Assembly: GCA_033064195.1 (NCBI GenBank)
Contig: JARBJD010000139.1
Location: forward strand, 62,001-126,000
From: Blattamonas nauphoetae
Lineage: Eukaryota > Preaxostyla > Oxymonadida
DNA: 64,000 nt
Reading direction: 5' to 3'
Part shown: positions 33,632-46,600 of the stretch, piece by piece
Layout of the letters: each line of letters begins with the position of its first letter
Numbering within the stretch: the stretch's first letter is position 1
The notes under the pieces: generated by a model
The model's database searches: none
Seen by the model: the letters and a program-made list of their open reading frames with translations, nothing else
Told to the model about the DNA's origin: nothing
Program-made: the position numbers and the translations under genes

Positions 33632-34289
33632 TCATTCACTTCACATCTCAACTCGCGACTGGTCATCAGCCACTTTCGTTCGAACTCTCAGCAACGGATG
33701 ACCTCACTATTTTCTCAACACTTCTCTCATCCAACTCTGCTGCTGTGTTCATCCTCGTTCCGAATCTCACACTTCTTTCTTTGATGCCATCATTTTCTTG
33801 TTTTGATGTCGTCTTTTGGCAGATTCTTTTTGTTTCCACTCGACCCCACGTCATACACCGATATGGTGTTCTCCAGTCATCGTCACAACCTCAAACACGA
33901 AGACGCTCACACTTCTTTCTTTCATGCCACCAAATATCAACCCTTCGAATCATGTCACACATTCGCATCTCCAGCCAGAACATACTCATTTTATTTCCGC
34001 CGACTGAGAGGGTTCGCTGGCCTCCCGTTCCTTTCTCCGGCTCCACTCAGATATACGCTCTATTCCTGATTACTCAGCGCAGTTCTTCTTTCGTCGATGT
34101 CGCTTCACTCATATTCTCACACATTTTCGATTTGATGATGTGCAAAATAATTCGGAGTGAAGAACAAAAGTGAAAGAGAGACTTGTTGAATGATGGACTG
34201 GGTAGCATTCTGTCGATGCTGTCGTGTCGTACTTTTTTCTGATTTCGAAGAATGGGTCGTTCCGAACCTGGATCTTTGGATACACATTG
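33632..34289. other. RLP3 3' flank and RLP4 upstream region
   Basis: The first 500 bases are C/T-rich on the + strand, as after the other receptor genes. No gene is supported. The RLP4 signal-peptide ATG is at 34290. Confidence 0.5.
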
Positions 34290-36624
34290 ATGAACAAACT
34301 TCTTGTCATCATTATCCTCCTCCTTTCCACTCAGTCTCTCGCCGCACGATCTCCGTCATCTTTTCAGTCACTTCTAAGGACTCAGAATGACAATGAAAAT
34401 GAAAACACCAAAATGCTGCCCAAATCGAAGATATTGAGGCTCAACAAGGATGTGATCATATCTTCGACCATCCCAATCAGATCTGAAAATGTGTCACTGA
34501 TTGGCAATCGGGACACATTCCTCTTTCAGAGACACGACCAACAAAAATCTGAGCGTCCTAGTTCGTCTCTGAAACAGCGAACAACAGCAAGAAGGTCGAT
34601 TGCATCTCCACAAACAAGTAACCATCAAAGAATTACTACGATATTCATGTTTGAGGTGCAGAATAGCACATTCTCTGTTGAAGGAGTCCAAGCACTTCTT
34701 AACTCAGAGGAAAAATCAATCTGCTCGGTGGCTGGCTCGATTGTACACTTTTCGTGCAGCTCGATCACAACTAGGAGCAATATTTCCCCGTTCGTGGTCA
34801 CAACGTCACAAAATGGGGAGACATCTTTGGGATCGACTGTGGTCTTATCTGACGTGACGTATCACTCGGACTCCGACGTGATTCCACCGTTTGTTGGTTT
34901 GGCCCATCCGCCCACACCACTTGTCTCATCTCCATCTCCAAGATGGTCAGATGTGCCGACAGCCGAAATGGTAGCCATTTCTGTGATTGGAACTGATCTC
35001 TGGTTGGAATCGAAGCATCTATCAACAGGAACTGGTCCTTTCTTCTCGTTTGGCCGGACAGAACAAGAATCATCTTTGGCAGCGGTAGGTCCTTCTCTCC
35101 GAATGGAAACGAGTCTCCTGCAAGCCAATCTGAAGAACGTGACAAGTGCATCTGGCATCTCGCCAAACAAGCAGTTATTTGGGAGTGAAATAGCTCAACG
35201 AGTGGTTGGATGTTCCGTGTCACACTGCACGAACCACGACAGCGGGACAGGAATGATGTCGCCGAACTTGGGAGGGAATGTGATGTGCCTGAACACCTCC
35301 TTCTCATCGTGCATCCGCGAACGAAACAAAGTGGAAGACTTCCAGAACAAGAATTACACACAAGGTTCTCGTCTGAACAACGTGCCATCAGATGTGACAT
35401 CCGTAACCTTCACTCTCTGCACGTTCAACGAGATAACAGCCGCAACTAGTGAAAGCGGCGGTGGGTCGGCGATCCTCCTCGATCAGACCTCATCATCTCT
35501 CACCGTCGACACCTGCTTCTTCCACAAATGCACGTGCACTGGGGATGGAAATGATGGAGGGGTGATATTCGTTGAATGTGCCTACAGTAAGTATCGACCA
35601 GTCTCCATCTCTGCCTCGTCTTTCGCTGAATGTTACACTTTCTCCTACTTGACCGATATCAGCTGTGGAGGAAGTATTAGTGTCAAATATACAACCACGC
35701 TTTCGATTGACAGCTGCTTCTTCGAAAACTCCACAGCAAATTACGATGGCGCATTGTATATCGTATGCAATGTCCTCACAATTTCGAACTGTGCCTTCGT
35801 TGAATGCTCTTCGAATAATCGAGGTGGCGCCATCTCAATCTTCTCTGTGAAGACTCTGTCTCTCTCGTTCCTCCAGTTCAGAAAATGTTCCTCAACTAAC
35901 TGTCCAAAAGCAAAGGACATATTCTTCTCGAACTCATCAACCCAAATCATATCTGGCATGTTCACATCTTGTGACACCACTTCATCTACACCCAACGTAT
36001 TTTTTGAAGAAGGTTCGCAATCCAGTAGCACTCTAGTTCCACGGATCTCATCAATACCGACAATCAAGTCTGTGGAAGTTTCGTTCGATGACAGTGAAGC
36101 CACAGTGACTGTCGTGACGGAGGAAGCAATCGAAGGGACGATGGGAGTGCTGCTGGATGGATCGAATGTGCCTCGGCTCGTGCATGTCGTGTTTGGAGAT
36201 CCGTCGAAAGTGTCGTCATTCGCAACCAATTTATTCCCACCACCGACAGTTCACTCTGCTGATTCGACATTGAAAGATTGGAACTTGACAGAGATTGTTG
36301 TTGGAGGTATTAGTTTGAAGAAAGGGAGTTACTCGATGCTTGTAGAAAAAGGAGAGAAGAGAGTGAACATAACACTGACTCGCTCAGACTCGACGACTCT
36401 GACGGGAACAGCACCTCTCCATCCATCGACAGCAGAAAGAAGGCTGGAATGGTCGACAGAATATAAAGTGACGAAAGTACTGGTTCTTCCGGATGGTGAA
36501 CAAACAGAGGAAACCGTCATTCTAACCGGTACCGTCACTTTCATCACGCCAGATGCTCCGATTCGGATCACATCGGCAGATTGCTCGCTGGGAGGAGAAC
36601 GAAACAAATCTGCACTAGTGACTC

Positions 36625-37235
36625 TGACGGGAGTGAAGTTGGGAGGAGGGAAGTCATTCAACGTGACAGTTGAGAAGATGGAAGTGACGACACGAAATGA
36701 TAATGGGATTGTGTTGAGTGGGACACTCGCTAGCGATTCATCATCTCCCACACACACGGACTATGTGGTAATCTTTGGGAATACCAATTCTCCGCTCTCA
36801 TTCAAAACGAAATATCTGATCACTGAGTTCAAAGTTGATGGAGAGGTCTCAGTTGTGGATGCCAATGTCAATTTCACTGTTCCTGCTGAACCTGCTCGTC
36901 TGACGTCTCTTGAATCTCTTCTTCAATATTCATCGGACGAAAAGAATGCGACGATCTCTCTTTCAGGGATTGGGATGGAAGGGGACTACAATGTGACACT
37001 CTCTGTGAACTCTAGTTCAACAAACAACGTCACTCTGACAGCCTCTTTCGATGCCACTGGACGAGGAACAGTGTCTGCTGTTCTTTTTGACTTGTCCGAT
37101 CCACCCGTTGTTGATCTGTCATACAACACACGATACGAAGTGGTTGATGTGACACAGGAATCCAATTCCGTTTTCTTCGAGGATGAATTGGTCTTCACCA
37201 CAATCGCTGTTCCTCCTCGTCTCCTTTCCATCAGC
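36625..37235 (+). repeat. Intragenic duplicated block of RLP4, copy 1
   Basis: About 610 bp nearly identical to 38540-39150 in the same gene, covering roughly two Ig-like repeats. I count only a handful of differences. A third, more diverged version lies in RLP5 at about 46925-47540. Confidence 0.8.
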
Positions 37236-38539
37236 CAGGATGATTCTGCGAAAGGACTCAACTTTGTGAAATTGTCATTCGATTCGATAGTGCTTCCAAT
37301 CAAATCTCTCTTCGAACTGACGTTGGAATCTGTGCACTCTGATGGACGACTCTTCAACAGAAAGTGATCGTTCTCGAAACCGATGAATCGGGACAACTCT
37401 CGCCGCATGAAGCTCAACTGTATCCGTTTGAGACCGAAGCCGAAAAGAAGAAGGGACAACTGGAATACAATACGAAATACAAAGTTGTGAACCTCTCGAA
37501 AGGTTCCACATCAATCCATTTTGAAGACAGCACAACACGAATCCAAACACCCAAAGAACCAGCTCGCATTGTCTGTTACAAGCAGAGTCACCTGAACAAC
37601 GATCGAAGCAAAATGATTGTCCTGTTGGAAGGGCGCGCTCTCCTCTCTCGGACAGGAAAGGTGAGTCTGACGAATGGAAGCTCAACTTGGGAATCTTTGT
37701 TGGATGTGGTTGTTGTAGACAACACGCACTGCACAGCGGACTTCGCGGTTGGAGAGATTGAAAACTCAACCCACATGAAATATGGTGTGGAATACACTCT
37801 GAAAGGAAGCTGGACAGAATCGAGTGGATTTCTTGTTGAAGATGGAATCAAAATTGTTGTTCCTTTCCCTCCGAGAATCACGTCCATCGAACCACCCGCC
37901 GAAGTCTCAGCATCCACTTTCGATCTTTCCGTTTCTGGTGAGTATCTGCCGTTTGGCTCGACATTCACAGTCACCCTCACATCTGGTCACACATTTGAGC
38001 TTTTGTTCAGTTCATCAAACGCTGGAACAGCAACCATCCTAATCGGAAGAAATGACGAAGTGAAGTACAACACAGAGTACACAATCAAATCTATCATTCG
38101 AAAAGAGGATGGAAAGGACGATGAATACATCCTGTTCGCGTCCACAACATTCAGAACACCACTCGGCCCAACTCTTTCATTGATTTCAAGTCCATTCCAC
38201 TCCTCCAATCCAAACTTCTTGAATATGTCACTCTCGACAGAACGAATGCCTCTGGAAGACTTCACACTCACTCTGAAGACAACTGAATCGTCGCCCGAAA
38301 CCATTTCTCTCACCATTGATTCATCTAACCTTTCGGCTGGGTTCGTCGTTGTGGAAGTGTACAAGAAGACAGACACTCTGAAATACGGAGCAGAATATTC
38401 GATTGTTGGAATGAATAGTTCATCAGTAGTCGCAGTTGTCACCGCTCTGCCATTCTCCACTCCGGCTGAACCAATCAGAATTACGTCTGCACACAGCTCG
38501 CTGGGCGGAATCCAACAGAAGTCAGCACTCGTGACGCTG

Positions 38540-39150
38540 ACGGGAGTGAAGTTGGGAGGAGGGAAGTCATTCAACGTGACAGTTGAGAAGATGGAAGTGA
38601 CGACACGAAATGATAATGGGATTGTGTTGAGTGGGACACTCGCTAGCGATTCATCATCTCCCACACACACGGACTATGTGGTAATCTTTGGGAATACCAA
38701 TTCTCCGCTCTCATTCAAAACGAAATATCTGATCACTGAGTTCAAAGTTGATGGAGAGGTCTCAGTTGTGGATGCCAATGTCAATTTCACTGTTCCTGCT
38801 GAACCTGCTCGTCTGACGTCTCTTGAATCTCTTCTTCAATATTCATCGGACGAAAAGAATGCGACGATCTCTCTTTCAGGGATTGGGATGGAAGGGGACT
38901 ACAATGTGACACTCTCTGTGAACTCTAGTTCAACAAACAACGTCACTCTGACAGCCTCTTTCGATGCCACTGGACGAGGAACAGTGTCTGCTGTTCTTTT
39001 TGACTTGTCCGATCCACCCGTTGTTGATCTGTCATACAACACGCGATACGAAGTGGTTGATGTGACACAGGAATCCGATTCCATTTTCTTCGAGGATGAA
39101 TTGGTCTTCACCACAATCGCTGTTCCTCCTCGTCTCCTCTCCATCAAGAT
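38540..39150 (+). repeat. Intragenic duplicated block of RLP4, copy 2
   Basis: Partner of 36625-37235, offset 1913-1915 bp. The repeats between and beyond the two blocks are much more diverged, so the match reflects recent duplication or conversion and not general repeat similarity. Confidence 0.8.
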
Positions 39151-42100
39151 GAGTGAGTATACGGTTGGAATGGACTTCGTGGAGCTCTTCTTCGGTTCGG
39201 TTGCTCTTGTCAGCGACGCCACATTCACACTGACGTTGGAATCTGTGCACTCTGATGGGACGACTCCTCATCAGAAAGTGATCATTCTCGAAACCGATGA
39301 ATCGGGACAACTCTCGCCGCATGAAGCTCAACTGTATCCGTTTGAGACCGAAGCAGAAAAGAAGAAGAGACAACTGGAGTTCGAAACAGAATACAAAGTT
39401 TTGAGCCTCTCGAAAGGTTCCACGCCAATCCATTTTGAAGATATCCCCACTCGGATCCAAACGCCGATGGAACCGCCTCGCATTGAAAAATGCACGGCTC
39501 GAACGCTGAATTCCAGTCGAACAGAATTAACGGTGTCTCTGGAAGGGAGGAAGCTTCGGGCGAATCTTGGATTTCTCAACTTCTCTGCTGGTTCTGACAG
39601 CTGGACGTCGATTGGAGAAATCGAGACAGATGATGAAACACATTGTTCTGTTCGTTTTTTGACAGCAGGCGAAGAAGACCCCACTCACATCGAATTTGGG
39701 AAGGAATACATTCTGAAGACAGTCTCCGTGGATGAGAGCAACTTTATTGTGAACGATGGAATCATCGTCAGAGTTCCCTTCCCTCCCAAAGTCACAAAGA
39801 TGGAGTTCTCATCCTCAAACAATCTGAACACAGGTTGTTATGTGAAGCTGACTGGAACAGACCTGATTGTCGGGTACTCACTGAAGATCACTCTGAACGA
39901 CTCACTCTTCGTCATCGCCACCATCATCTCAGAAACCGAAGCTCGATCCTCAGAGCTGCCAATCGGATGGCCAACGACTCTCCGACACAACACAGAATAC
40001 ACCCTCACATCGATGGAAGCGATGAACGAAGGGGATGGAAAGACAATCTTCGATTCACCGATCGCCAACACAACTGGCTCTCCACTCGATCCTTTCGTGA
40101 TTTACGTGGATTCTGGATCGACATCAGATTCGACATTGTTTTGTGGGGATAAAGTGCGACCGTGCCGTTCGATTGAGGATGGATGGAAGATTGCAGAAGG
40201 GATTCAGATTTGGTCGTTTTCAGTGTCGATCGTTCACAACACGACTCAGAAAGAGCAAGTGCAAATTCAGTCGCACCATGACATTTTGATCGAATCAGGA
40301 CCGTCGACGAAACCAGAACTGTTTGTGTCGCCTTCATCGTCATCATCGGAGTTGGAAGGAGAAGGAATGATTGAAGTTGTTGGAGGTCGATTGTGGCTTC
40401 GTGACGTTGATGTGGTCCTAACCAACTCGCCTTCGCTGATCTTCATTCGAATGGTTGGAGGACATCTGACGATGGAGACCTCTTCACTCACATCAACCTC
40501 AACCCCAATGTTGAATTCGGATGACGTGCTCTGCTGGTGGAGTGGAGGAGCGATTGTTCTTGAACACGCAACCACCACAATCACCTCGTCAACATTTTCG
40601 GAGCTGTCGTATGGAGCGATCAACATGAAGGGTGGAAACTTGACGATCGAAGGCGGCATTTTCCACGACAACAATCCCCACTTCTCTTCTTTCCCTTCTC
40701 TTCGACACAACATTCACTGTTCAGGAGAAGGACTATTGAAGATTGGGAGCTTGAGTGGAGGAGATGGGAAAGCAGACCGTCCTCATCTTTGGCTGTCGAA
40801 CGAAGACTGCACATTAAGTGGTGAGGATGTGAACGCAAATGCACCGTTCTTTATCCCAACACTCTCGTCATCGTCCACGAGCCTGCTGAACAAAACGGAA
40901 CATGCGTTCTCTCTGACGATGGAAGGATCAACACTGATTCCTTGCTCTCTCTTCCTGGAAGTGTTTGAGAAGAAGAAAGATGGAAGTGAAGGACAGGCAA
41001 AACAATTTCCTCTCACTCAAGAGTCTGCAAGCCATTTCAACGACACCACAATCGTCATGTCTCTTCCTGTCTCGTCTCTGTCGGGATTGGACAAAGGTCT
41101 GGAATGGCGCGGACGGCTTGTGTATGGATTGAAGAAAACCACTGCATCGTTTGTGATTCAGAAGAATTCGGTGGATCGAGCAGCCCAAGCCATGAGGGAG
41201 AACATGAAGTGGTGGATCCCCGTTCTTGTCTCTCTGGTGTGCCTGCTCCTTCTGATCGTGATGGTTGTGTTGATTTGCTGGCGAAGAAGACAGCAGAAGA
41301 AAGGAGACGACACACAAGAGTTGACAGCGCACGAAGAATTAGCTCCGATGGATGCGGAGAAGATGGACATCGTGGACAACGATCCATCGCTCGGTGCTGT
41401 TCGAAACAATTCAGCAGAAGGGAATGAAGTACATGTGATATCAGAAGTCGGAACGAACACAAAGACCTTCCTCAATTCAGGCACTGCTCCAAATGCTCAT
41501 CTGTGTGTGGAAGCTATTCACTGTGGGGGTGCGTTCGACACGACGACAGTTCGGAAGGTGGACACGCTGTACAACATCCTGCACAGACAGGACACGCGTG
41601 TTGAATTTTCGAATCGTCGTCTGCAGAGAGATCTTGTGGAGGCATTGAAACAGCTGAGTGCGAAGGAGCCGATGTCGGAGTTGCTGACGAAGCTGAATCC
41701 GCACAACGTGATGGTTTCGAAAGAGGGCAGAGTGTCGCTGAAGGTGAAGGAGGACGAAGCAAAGACTGACGGACAAATCCTGACTGAGCAATCGGGTTTT
41801 CGGCCTGGTGTGTCGGGCCGGACGGGAAATGAGCAGGCAGGGATGAGATGGGAAGCGCCCGAAGTGGCGAAAGCACGAGAGACGAATGCAGAAGGAGGGA
41901 AGGGGGAATCGCGGAAAGAGGTGAACAGAATACAGGCATCGATATTCAGTCTCGGTCTGGTTCTTTGGGAGATCGAGACAAGGTGTGTTCCTTTTGGGGA
42001 GATGGATGCAGTGAACGCCGCGCGCCAGCTGGAGACGGGAGTGCACCCAAACATGCTGTGGGTGATGAACGCGACACTGCGAGAGGCTCTGATCAGCTGT

Positions 42101-42238
42101 CTGTCTCTGAATCCATCTGACCGACCGTCGTGTGACCAGATTCTGAGTGTGCTTGATGGGCTCACTGGTCCTCCAAAGATCAACTTGGAAGCTCGACAGC
42201 AACCAGTGTCTGCCCAAAACGACCCATTCATGGCTTAG

Positions 42239-43635
42239 TCCTCGAAACACAGAATGATCTTTGTTTGGATGTCTCTTGATTTGCACATCACAACATTCTT
42301 GCTTTCACTTCAATGACATCGATATCTTCCATCACACACCACAACATCACTTTTCTAACAATCCCCTCTCTGACACCTGCTCAACCGTCTCTTTCACTGC
42401 TCTCTGTCGCGATTGAGCGGTCATTTCACAAGACCCTCTCACTCAACTATGTCTGTCGTCCAACGACAGGTTCACAGATTCATGCACACCACATTCTCAC
42501 CCACCATTTGCTGTATCTCTTTCTTTGTCTTCGAGACACAGCATCTGATTTGCTTTCTTGTGGGTGCGTGGTTCTTTGTTCGTTTTTTGGCACTTCAGTA
42601 TTCTTTTGTCCACATCACTCAACTCCATTTCACGACTCGCAGCGATCAAACTTTGAACCACAGCACTTTTGTTCGCTGTCTCGATATCTGTCCAACTGTG
42701 CATTCTTGCTCTGTTGATGTTTTCCTGGAGATTCACATCATAATCTCTGCTTTCTCGTTTCGCATTTTACTCTCTGCTTTCTCGTTTCACATGTCCGATT
42801 TCATGCTCATGATCTCACTATCAGCTCACTTCTCATTTCTCTTCGTCTTGTTTCCTCGAACACTGAATATTTCTTCTGAACATAGTTTAGAAGGATGAAA
42901 TGCAGCTAAATATGCAGGAATCATGTTATTTTGTGTTCAGGTGAGGTCTGACCCTTTCAGTCATGGACAAAAGTTCTCGGTTTTCCGGTCCAGAAACACT
43001 GAGCGGTGAAATTTGGTTTTTATATTGTCAGACACTTCATCATCAAAAAAGACCATTGTGGCGAGAAAATCAGAGCGAGCAGTTGTTTCATGATGGAGAT
43101 ACGGAAGAATGAAGAGTCTGAAAAAAAGTGACAAAAATATGTGCTCAACCACAATCGACCATTTTTCACACAGTGAGAGGTGGTGATGAGATGAGATCAT
43201 TGATACTGAAATTAGCGAGATCCTCAGCCTCCTCCGCAAGAAAATGCAAACATTCGTAAAAAAACGTCTACAGTGGAATGGTTCGTATTTCTCACCCACT
43301 AACTGTAGACCAGCCTACTAACCTCGATGCGTATTGATGTCATGTCACCTCCACACATGTGTAGTTTCAGCATCGAACTCCTTTCCCAAATCGTCAGACC
43401 AGAGTTTGTCATTTTTCCTGCCGACCACTTTTGTCCATGACTGTTTGATCAATCATTCTCCATCTCTGATCGGCTGTTGTGGTCGGTCCGTCAAGCTGAC
43501 CTCAAAAATTAGGGATAGGATCAGAACTGTGGACTTTGAGAGTATCGAATTGGTATTCCATCAAGGACCTCTTCATTTCACCAAACAAAGGGAATTGATC
43601 GACAGATCCTTTTCAAACTCGTCGAAATCGTCATC
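42239..43635. other. RLP4 3' flank and RLP5 upstream region
   Basis: 42239-42890 is pyrimidine-rich and nearly the same as 50632-51200 after RLP5, so the duplication that made the pair included the 3' flank. 42900-43635 has no recognisable feature. Confidence 0.6.
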
Positions 43636-46600
43636 ATGATTCTTCTATCTGTCCTCCTTTCCACACTATGTTACCCCACAAATTCCCTGAACTCTTTTCG
43701 GTCGCTTCTAAGCCCCAACACTGAAAAAGGAAACGAGATTCACAATCCCAACTTAAAGATGTTTATGCTCAACGAGGATGTCTTCGTCTCTTCAATGATG
43801 CAGATCCGATCGGAAGAGATCACACTGATTGGCAATAGTGCCAGATTACAATTCCACGAAGCTCTACAACAGAATTCAAACCATCCTTCATGGTCTCGAA
43901 AACAGCCATCCCCACAAGCAGTCGCAGAAGAATCACGAACAGTGGGGAATAATGGACTCTCTGCCGCGATATTCATGTTTGAAGTGACGAATAGCACGTT
44001 TTCGATGAGTGGAGTTCACACCATCCTGAACACTGATCAAAATGGAATATGTTCAATCGCTGGCTCCATTGTCCGCTTCTCGGCAAGCTCGATCATATCA
44101 AATGGCTTTTCATCTCCATTTCTGGTGAAGACAACAGAAAATGATGGAAATACGATGAAATCTTCAATCATCCTTTCAGATGTAATGTATCGCTCAAGAA
44201 CTGACTATATTGCCCCACTTGTTGATCTCACCAATGAACGGACAGATGATATGACAGCACAAGCTGAATCGATCACGATTGTTGGAACAGATCTATCTCT
44301 GGAATCGAAGGATTTGGTTGGAGGAACTGGCCCCCTCTTCTCGTTTGGTGTGTCAGAACACCACTCAGTTTTGGTTTCCTCTAAATGTGTGTTGCATATA
44401 GAGACGAGTCTCCTGCAAGCCAATCTGAAGAACGTGACAAGTTCATCTGGCTTCTCACAAATCAAACAGTCATTTGGGAGTGAAATAGCTCAACGAGTGG
44501 TTGGATGTTCCGTGTCATGCAGCTCGAACCACGACAGCGGGACAGGAATGATGTCGCCGAACTTGGGAGGGAATGTGATGTGCCTGAACACCTCCTTCTC
44601 ATCGTGCATCCGCGAACGAAACAAAGTGGAAGACTTCCAGAACAAGAATTACACACAAGGTTCTCGTCTGGAAACCGTGCCATCAGATGTGACATCCGTA
44701 ACCTTCACTCTCTGCACGTTCAACGAGATAACAGCCGCAACTAGTGAAGACGGCGGTGGGTCAGCGATCTGTCTCATGTTTACTTCATCCTCCCTCACCA
44801 TTCGGACTTGCTTCTTCCACAAATGCACCTGCACTGGGAGTGGCGATGATGGAGGGGCCATATTCTTCATGTGTTCTTCAAACTTGAGACGTCCAATCTC
44901 GCTCCTGAACTCATCTTTCACGGAATGTTCCTCTCTTTATGATGGGTCCTCTTTCAACTGTGGGGGGAGCCTCGGTATTCGGTATACAAAGTCAGCGACG
45001 ATGGACAGATGCTTTTTTGAACGATCAAAGGGCGATTATGATGGCGCTGTGAATGTCCTTTCAGAACTCGTCACGTTCTCCAACATTTCATTTGTTGAGT
45101 GCTCTTCCACGAATCGTGCTGGTGCCTTCATGATTGATGCAGTCGAAACCCTGTCTCTCTCTTTCCTCCAATTCAGGGGATGTGCCTCCAAAAACGATCA
45201 AAACGGGAAAGACATTTATTTCTACGAGAATTACTCATCACAAATCAAGCCGAGCATGCTCACATCGTGCGACTCCACGTCTGGTTCGCCAAATGTGTAT
45301 TTCAAGTCTGGCAACAAACCAGACAGCACACTCGTTCCACAAATCGATGAGGCAGACACCACCGAGGTCAAGTCCGTCCATGTTGCGATCGATGGAGATG
45401 AGGCAACAGTGAGAGTGGTCACAACAAACTCGATCAACGGGACGATGAATGTGTTGCTGGATGGGTTGAATGTGCCTCGACTCATCCATGTCGTGTTCGG
45501 AGATGACACAATATCGTCCAACTTGGGAACAGCAGTCGTCTCGTCTGGAGAGAATGGAGTTCTGCCTCATGCTGACTATGTCTTCCGATCTGCGGCCGTG
45601 ACAGGATATCGACTCGAGAGCTCGATCGGGCCGTTCATTTTCGAAGCATCTTCAACGCTGGATGGATGGAACACAGCGGAGATAGTTGTGAATGGGGCAA
45701 ACTTGGAGGAAGGGAGTTATTCGATGCTGATTGTGAAAGGAGGAGATGAATGGAACATCCCACTCACTCTGTCGAACTCAACAACACTGAAAGGAACAGC
45801 ACCTCTGGATTCAACACCAGGAGATGGAACACTGGAATGGGCGACAGAATACGAAGTGAGGAGAGTGGTGTGGAAACCAGAAGGTGAACTGACTGAGGAA
45901 GAAGTCACAGTCTCTGACACCCTTTCGTTCACCACGCCGGACGAACCAGCTCGAATCGAAGGAGCAGGATGTTCGCTGAATGGACTGAAGGACGTGGCAG
46001 TTGTTGAGCTGACTGGAACGAAGCTGACATCAGATGGACAAACGCTTGCAGTTGTTTCCCGAACATCAAACGAGATGGTGTCGAGTGGAGAGCTGTTCAA
46101 TGTGACATCAACGAAGTGTTTTGTGAACTTTTCGATTGGGGAGAGTGAGTCGAGCACGCATGTTGTGTTTGGAGGACACTATGATTTGTTGTCAGTTGGA
46201 TCAGAGTCATCGTCGATTCTTGTGGTCTCTGGTCTCTTCTTCGAAGTGCCTCATCCTCCAACAATCACGTCCATCGCGACTCCCGACAAGGTCTCGACCT
46301 CCACCTTCGATCTTTCCGTTTCTGGTTCGAATCTTCCATCGACCAAGACTTTCACAGTCACCCTCACATCTGGTCACACATTTGAGCTTTTGTTCAGTTC
46401 AGCCACCTCTGGAACGTCAGACGAGATCGCTATCGGCGGAAGTGGACAGCTGCAATACAACACAGAATACACAATCAAATCGATCATTCGAAAAGAGGAT
46501 GGAAAAGACGATGAATACATCCTGTTCACGTCCACAACATTCAGAACACCACTCGGCCCGACTCTTTCATTGATTTCAAGTCCATTCCACTCCTCCGATC

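Larger units (their letters stand above)
34290..42238 (+). pseudogene. RLP4: giant receptor-like pseudokinase, one 1-nt frameshift
   Basis: I start it at the ATG at 34290, which begins a clean signal peptide (MNKLLVIIILLLSTQSLA) and matches the RLP5 start; the frame is open further upstream without an ATG. Order: N-terminal region and beta-helix (to about 36000, with GGGSAI and CFFHKC turns), about twelve Ig-like repeats (about 36050-40080), a CGDKVRPC module and second beta-helix (to about 40900), membrane helix at about 41210-41275 (WWIPVLVSLVCLLLLIVMVV) followed by CWRRRQQKK, and a pseudokinase at about 41500-42170 with LTKLNPHN in place of HRDLKPxN, RWEAPEV, LGLVLWEIETR and NPSDRP. Near 37345 one G is missing relative to the duplicated module at 39257, so the frame stops at 37365-37367 and continues in another frame. 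With that base restored it has 2650 codons. A sequencing error is possible. Confidence 0.85.

Noticed and set aside
42413-42898. Frame after RLP4 with a similar frame after RLP5 (50807-51295)
   Set aside because: The similarity follows from duplication of the whole 3' flank; the frames differ at their ends and are hydrophobic low-complexity readings of C/T-rich DNA.
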